Below are positions 58,625-64,000 of a stretch of 64,000 nt of DNA, in pieces (the stretch's first letter is position 1; each line of letters starts with the position of its first letter). The DNA is from Lates calcarifer. Taxonomy: Eukaryota > Chordata > Actinopteri > Centropomidae. The notes under the pieces are model-generated. The model did no database searches. It was not told where the DNA came from and worked only from the letters and a program-made list of their open reading frames with translations. The position numbers were made by a program, and so were the translations under genes. The stretch is from the NCBI RefSeq assembly GCF_001640805.2, contig NC_066838.1, positions 1,875,565 through 1,939,564 of the forward strand. Direction: 5' to 3'.

Positions 58625-59449
58625 ACACTCACCATTTTATTAGACCATAATATAAATACTGGGCAGAGCCTCCCTTTGCTCTTTAAACATCAGTTCCTTG
58701 TGACATGGATTCCACAATTCTATTGAGATTCTGCTCCATGTTGACATGAATTGAATGACATCATTTCTGCAGATTTGTCAGCTGCACATTCATGCTGCCA
58801 ATCTCCTGTTTCACCACATCCCAAAGGTGTTCTACTGGATTCAGATCTGGTGACTGGAGAGGCCACTGAAGTTCACTGAACTCATTGTCAGTGAATTCCC
58901 ACATCCCCACACCGTTAAACTAACACCAGCCTTAGATTTCTGTTGTTGACTGACAGCAGTGGAACCACCATGATCTTCTTCTGTTGTAGACCATCCACCT
59001 CAAGGTTGGACATGTTCATTCTAAGAGTTTTTGTATTCACCACAGTTGTTACGAGTGGTTACCTGAGTCACTGTGGCCTCTCTGTCAGCTCCAACCAGTC
59101 TGGTCATTCTCCTCCGACCTCTCTCATCTACAAGGTGTTTCCATCCACAGAACTGCTGCTCACTGGATGTTTTTATACCATCCAGACTAAACTCTAGACT
59201 AGAGACTGTTGTGTGTGGGAAACACAGGAGATCATCAATCAACAACAATCATGCCACAGTCAGAGTCAAAGATCCATGGTCAAAGATCTCATTTTCTCCT
59301 AATTCTGATGTTTAATGTGAACAAGAAATGTAACAGAAGCTTCTGAATTGCATGTTTTAATATAGTCACTGCTGCCACATGATTGGCTGTTCAGATAACT
59401 GCACAAACAGGCACATATACAGGTGTTTGGTGTTTGCTGGGTGGGTGTG
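58625..59449 (-). pseudogene. Tc1-like transposon relic, transposase broken
   Basis: Ends resemble inverted repeats (ACACTCACCATTTTATTAG on the left, a reverse-complementary 'gggtgggtgtg' on the right). Read on the - strand, the N-terminal half is degraded by stops. It then gives SSEQQFCGWKHLVDERGRRR and ATVTQVTTRNNCGEYKNS (59163-59021), the second helix-turn-helix and linker region of a Tc1-type transposase. The C-terminal part gives SPDLNPVEHLWDVVKQEIGS (58853-58795), which carries the third catalytic acid (E) of the DDE triad. The segment that should hold the first two aspartates is missing near 58895-58930. The 825-bp length is well short of an intact 1.3-1.6 kb element. It is inactive. 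Confidence 0.88.
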
Positions 59450-59499
59450 CATGAGCTAGAAAGTTGTGTCTTATATTCAGAAGTACCTTTCAACTACAA

Positions 59500-59920
59500 T
59501 TTAAAGTGTTTTACTCAAGACATAAATGCATTAAGATGTAACAGACACAAAATGACAATGAAATAAAATATAAATAAGATTTTAAAACATTAAAACAAAA
59601 ATAGATGATGCACACTGAAATGGAATGATGGAATAAAAGCAAGATATGAGAAAGATTAGTTATGAAGACAATAAGCAGACCTGTCCCAGGCCAGCTGAGA
59701 GGTCTGGACACTTTAGAATGTAGCAGACAAAAAATCTGTTCTGGCCCTAAACCATTTAGTGCTTTATAAATCATCAGTATTTCATTGTTTGATACACAGA
59801 AAGCCAGTTGAAAGGTCTAAGAACTGTACTGACGTGATCCACTTCCCTGGTCTTGGTGAGGACTCTAGTAGCAGTGTTACAGAAGCCTGCAAATACACCA
59901 TTACAGTAGCTACATAAGTA
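59500..59920 (-). mobile_element. LINE-like repeat fragment
   Basis: On the - strand, a frame gives IYKALNGLGPEQIF, similar to the end of a LINE reverse-transcriptase ORF. On the + strand, the words 'ggccctaaaccatttagtgc', 'acagaaagccagttgaaagg' and 'ccctggtcttggtgaggact' follow the order of a very common fish repeat. It is 5'-truncated and frameshifted. The LINE family is not resolved. Confidence 0.55.
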
Positions 59921-59924
59921 CAGT

Positions 59925-60915
59925 AGCACACAATAGTGCATTACCTATTGTCATAAGTCACTCATTCCTATCAGTAACAACAAGATTTTTCTCACTATTT
60001 TACTCACTAGTGACTATATTTGTTGACTGTGGAGGTTAGATACCTTGGCAACATCTCTAAAAAGAAGTCTAGCAGGGAAAGGCGTAATCACAGACAATCA
60101 GACAGGTTGGAAACTTCAGATGTGTTTCAGTATCAGTCAAAAAGGAAAATGTCAGGGATTTGTGATTTTATCATGTTATGTGCTCACAGATGATCTGCTG
60201 TCTGTTTTGACATAAATTCTTCATGTGAAAAAAAATGGGGCAACCTTTTTTCCGTGAACTAAATTTTAATAATTCAAAGATCTAAGGTGCTGACACTGTT
60301 GATTAAATCCATTTATAGAGCCAATGTCTATAAACCACAGCCTGGAGATTCTCCCCAGGGAGTCATAGACCTGGCCTTGACGCTGGTGACAGTGAGGTGG
60401 CGACCACATTCCATGTGATGACAGCAAAAACACTAACAGGAAAGGTAATTTAGGAAGAATGTTCATTTGTTGACAGGAATTCACTGGAATAGTTTTGACC
60501 CAGTGAGGTGAGAAAAGTTAAAATAATAATAATAATTGGTACAAACACATGAATGTACAGTAGTGATGAATATGATCCAGAGATTTTAAAGGGGTAGCTA
60601 CCATATTATGAGTATGCCAAAAAAATCTGACAGTAGATAAATGAATATAATCTCAAGGTACACATATTATTATTTTACTCAACCTTCTTACGAGAATGTA
60701 TAAATTAAACTATGAAGATACAAATTCATTAGGATACGTAAGGTAACAGTATAGCAATGTACTCTATACAGAAACAATTGCTCAGTTGAAATTTTGATTA
60801 GATTCTATGGGAAATGTTAAAGTCATTTATTGTGTTATTTTTGTGTTGGGTTACATTATACTCTGGGGTGTTATTTTGCCCACCAATTTACATATAATAA
60901 ACTAGCATTTTTCCC
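59925..60915. other. Unique AT-rich DNA, no gene seen
   Basis: The patch 60265-60425 is more GC-balanced and complex, and could be a small conserved element. No exon is supported. Confidence 0.4.
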
Positions 60916-60922
60916 ACTTCAG

Positions 60923-61021
60923 AATATGCCCAAAACAAGTGCAAGTGAATCTGAAAATGCCCGTCCCACCCTTCGTGAAGAAAATCCTGAAAATGTACTA
61001 AATGAATTAAACATGACTTAG
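60923..61021 (+). CDS. Candidate terminal coding exon
   Basis: A strong acceptor (gcatttttcccacttcag) ends at 60922. The frame entered in phase 0 reads NMPKTSASESENARPTLREE then NPENVLNELNMT, and stops at TAG 61019-61021. The peptide is hydrophilic, acidic and non-repetitive, as expected of a cytoplasmic C-terminus, and it uses a natural mix of codons. No good donor lies before the stop, which fits a last exon of 99 bp coding. I do not recognise the protein. No canonical AATAAA is obvious soon after. It is the best + strand exon candidate but is unproven. Confidence 0.3.
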   Translation, partial: NMPKTSASESENARPTLREENPENVLNELNMT

Positions 61022-62290
61022 TAATTGACTGTACATTATAAAACAGTGGGAGACATGGAGGCAGAGTAAGACTGAGAGAGATGCAGAGAGACTCCAGAGA
61101 CTAATGAGCTAACTGCGGGGCGTTCTTCCTCATGTGACTACTGTAATTGGGTCAGTCAATAGCCCTGTGTGGTGCTGCTGCTGGTTTAGAGGAGCTGAGA
61201 GCTGTCTGACAGGCCGCCCCACACCACACTGATGATCTGGGCCATGGCAGCAGCCAGAGAGCTGCCTCCACTTACTGTACGGGTGGAGCCATGTTCAGAC
61301 ACTGGGGGAGGAGTTTAAGGCCGGAGGTAGACAACATATCCTGAGTTATGTGAAGAAAATCACTGCCATGATAATACAGTACTTAAGTCAGTGATTTCAC
61401 CCATGCTCATGTCCAGGGCACCCAGCATTCATTTTGGCACCTGATTTAGTTTTTGTTTTAGTATTTCAATGAAAATGTTTATCTGATTTCATCAGCCTGA
61501 AATCATACTGTGAGTCTAAAATCAGGTGTGTAGAGCAGTGTAATTGACAATTCTTACAGTAATCTTACTTGTCACTAGTGCAGGCACCAGCACAAACTAA
61601 AGAGACACATCTCAGGAACCGTGTAACCGTAACCGTAGCTTTATGTCCAGTAGGCTGCTTCAACTCCATCGCAAGAGAAAAGTAACTGCTGTCAGGTTGA
61701 TTTAGGGCTGAATTCCACATCTGACCACTTCCTGTCTGAGGGGGAAAATAGTGGTCACAGTGCAGCTTTGAGAATGGTGACTGAATATGATTGAATATTA
61801 ACCTTTTCTCTTTCTCATTGTGTTGTCATGTGACAAACAAGCATTATGCTTTGTTGGGCTGTTATTTAAACTTGAGGCTTACAAAAAGCAGCTAGCTCTG
61901 AGCAGAGCAGTGGATGCTCATTGAGTGACAGATGAGGTCCTGACCTTTTCACAAAATATTACCGCAACAGAATTGTTATTAAGTAGTAAACAAGCCCTAA
62001 AGTTTTATTTTCAGTCATCACATAATATAGAAAGCACTACATATGGTAAATGTTTGTATAAATGTATAAATGTATTAACTGAGGTTTGTGTCTTCAAAGT
62101 CTTGTCAAATGTTTAATTTGTCCATGGCTACACTTAAACTACTGAGGCCACTACTGCCTGTCGCCATCTTTATTTTGTACTGTTACCATGGTTACAGGTT
62201 ACCTTGTCTATCACAAGATTAGAGGAAAAGGCAGCATTTAGCACCTTGCACATTCACATTGCACCATCATCAGGTCAAAAGTGAAATTTG
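61022..62290. other. Mostly unique DNA; GC-richer patch at 61.1-61.33 kb
   Basis: The patch 61120-61330 is complex and GC-richer ('gacaggccgccccacaccac' near 61209) and would be 3' untranslated or regulatory sequence if the 60923 exon is real. The remainder is AT-rich without a recognised repeat. Confidence 0.4.
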
Positions 62291-62299
62291 TCCACCACA

Positions 62300-62510
62300 T
62301 TGGTTTCTGACCAAAACTAATGATATTTCCATCACCCTCCACCAGCTGCACTTTGTGCTAATTAGTAAATGTTAACATGCTAAATTAAGATGGGTGAACA
62401 TGGCAAACATAACCTGCTAAACATTAGCATGTTAATATTTTCACTGTGTCAGTATTTGGTTCATTACAGCCTCTCAGAGCTGCTGCAGCCTCGTCTTTGA
62501 TGTAACCCAT
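62300..62510 (+). repeat. Dispersed repeat rich in 'gctaa' words
   Basis: The order 'ctccaccagctgcactttgt', 'gctaattagtaaatgttaac', 'atgctaaattaagatgggtg', 'aacatggcaaacataacctg', 'ctaaacattagcatgttaat' and finally 'cagcctctcagagctgctg' is that of a very common teleost repeat. This copy appears to lack a middle segment. Class unknown to me. Confidence 0.65.
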
Positions 62511-62519
62511 GACTGAAAC

Positions 62520-63910
62520 AGGACAGACACTAGTAGCTTTTAAGTGGAGAAAATGTCTCTGTTGGTTTAGCCACTGCTGTTATTTTTCAGTTTTTATTTT
62601 TTAATATATAGTTTACATATCCATAATGGCAGACTCAGCTTCTTTTGTCTTTATGTCAGAATGGAATTAAACTTAAGGTAGCATTTGGTCTTAAAAGGTC
62701 TTAAAGTCCTTAATGTGTTTCTCGGGCAGCTGCAGATATGCCCTAAACCAAACCAGAATCCTCTAGAACTTCACTTCTCCATTAGCTACTACTCCTTGCA
62801 CTAGATCCAGAGGAGCCTACAGCTAAGCTATCATGTGCACACACATGGCTGTGTGTGTGTACACACTAATGAATGTTTACATCAAATGCTGTTAGGCTGA
62901 GTGGGTGTTAACCTAGTGTACATTCCTTTCTAGTTAAGTGGTTGCAACTCATCTTTTTCCATTTTACAGTTTTCACAGTAATTATGGAGGTTTCTCCAGC
63001 AGCTGCCCTAAACCATATCTGTGTACATAAACCGGATGACAGGGTGAAACAAGAAGAATGTTGTTGTGTGCTGTTGTTTTGGTACACACTGAAGAGGCCT
63101 CTGCACTGCACTCAGACAACTCCACTCTGTTTTACCTGAGGAGTCGCATGCGTTTAATTTGTTTCTCATTTCTAATTTATATAATGTATGTTTCACTGTG
63201 TTTTGTCATTGTCTCTGTGTGTTCATCCTTTACTCTCTGAGTGCTGTAACTGGGGGATTAAGCCTGTCAGGCTGAAACTAACTTGTTTGACATTTGTTTC
63301 CTTTGTCTTTTCAGCCGATAGATACTCTGAGCCTCAGAACCAGCTGGTCTCTCCAGCAGTCATATTTCTATGTTCAAAATCTCTCCTAAACATAACAAAA
63401 ATGAAACGTGCCAGACGATCAGTTCTTTTTTCTAAGAGCTCTTAACACAAGATGAATCTGCTGCACATACTTTTTTACTATTATCTTCATGAATGGCTTT
63501 ATGTCAGTAAGTCTCAGGAAACCCCAGGTCATCTATGTTGTTTGTTTGCGTGAGGGCTCAAAGTGCCACCCATATGATACACATACTGGATGAACTTACA
63601 AAATCTTCACTAGAACTAATAGTTGAATTAAAGTGCTTTGTTAAGTCTGAGAAAATAACCTTGGTGATTCTGGGTTATCATCAGGGTTTTCTCAGCTTGG
63701 GCTCAGAGACTATGTGGGTATTGACCAGGCACAAATGGTCTAACAGAGGACATTATTTTGTTGCATTATGAGAACTGCAGTATCCAGTGTTTTTGAAGGC
63801 TGACCCATAGTAGTGGCTAATATCAGGACACACTGGCATCTACTTTGATTTTGACCAGTGTTCTTTTGATCTGACTTTTGTAAGTGCTCCAACAATATTT
63901 CTATGCCCCA
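62520..63910. other. Unique DNA, no gene seen
   Basis: Chance frames only. A short CACACACA/TGTGTGTG inverted pair lies near 62838-62860. Confidence 0.45.
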
Positions 63911-63920
63911 TAAACAGTAT

Positions 63921-64000
63921 CCAGTGGTGGAGTCTAACTAAATACATTTACTCAAGTACTGCACTTAAGTACAATTTTGAAGTAGTTCAATAGAGTGTTT
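63921..64000 (+). repeat. Left end of a dispersed teleost repeat, cut by window edge
   Basis: The words 'ccagtggtggagtctaacta', 'aatacatttactcaagtact' and 'gcacttaagtacaattttga' match the opening of a very abundant fish repeat made of actcaagtac/acttaagtac blocks. It continues beyond the window. Confidence 0.75.

Noticed and set aside
1..64000. CRISPR arrays, operons, bacterial-type promoters, tRNA or rRNA genes
   Set aside because: No regularly spaced direct repeats, no clustered long frames, and no intact tRNA fold. The only tRNA-like piece is the SINE head at 46.3 kb.

Overview
This is AT-rich vertebrate nuclear DNA, almost certainly from a ray-finned fish and most like a spiny-rayed (percomorph) teleost. 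The evidence is long dinucleotide microsatellites, poly-A/T tracts, splice-like signals, no operons or dense coding, and several repeat types I recognise from teleost genomes. These are a tRNA-derived SINE, a Tc1-like transposon relic, a Penelope-like retroelement relic and a CACTA-like DNA transposon. No gene can be named with confidence. Nearly all open frames have lengths expected by chance. The window is best read as long intron and/or intergenic DNA.

Layout. 0-24 kb is mostly unique sequence with scattered simple repeats, two copies of a LINE/SINE-type 3' tail (2.2 and 20.7 kb), a reverse copy of dispersed family A (2.6-2.96 kb), and a few compact, more GC-balanced islands that read like conserved non-coding elements or isolated exons (8.1-8.7, 11.0-11.5, 12.7-13.06, 18.1-18.4 and 23.6-23.8 kb). 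22.5-28.3 kb holds three unusual inverted repeats, including a perfect 26-bp hairpin at 27094-27155, plus a palindrome with GATA motifs at 28.2 kb. 30.0-30.4 kb has a juxtaposed acceptor/donor that looks like a recursive-splicing site. 35-43 kb has enhancer-like islands, the best at 40.06-40.56 kb, and a (TA)30 tract.

45.4-51 kb mixes repeats (family B, an array of nuclear-receptor half-sites inside a dimeric repeat, a SINE) with a GC-rich island at 47.5-48.7 kb that has a TATA-like box and a well-placed ATG. 51.5-59.9 kb is the mobile-element cluster: a CACTA-like element of about 2.4 kb bounded by TA, a decayed Penelope-like element with GIY-YIG remains and a degenerate hammerhead-ribozyme motif, family A again, a Tc1-like element whose catalytic centre is deleted, and a LINE-like fragment. 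60.92-61.02 kb has the best terminal-coding-exon candidate. The right edge enters another dispersed repeat.

Function. No set of genes working together can be demonstrated. If a host gene spans the window, the candidate exons on + (4.5, 48.6, 50.9, 60.9 kb) and on - (18.1-18.35 kb) cannot all belong to it, and each needs RNA or conservation support. Repeat-family identifications come from recognition of sequence patterns, without a database search.
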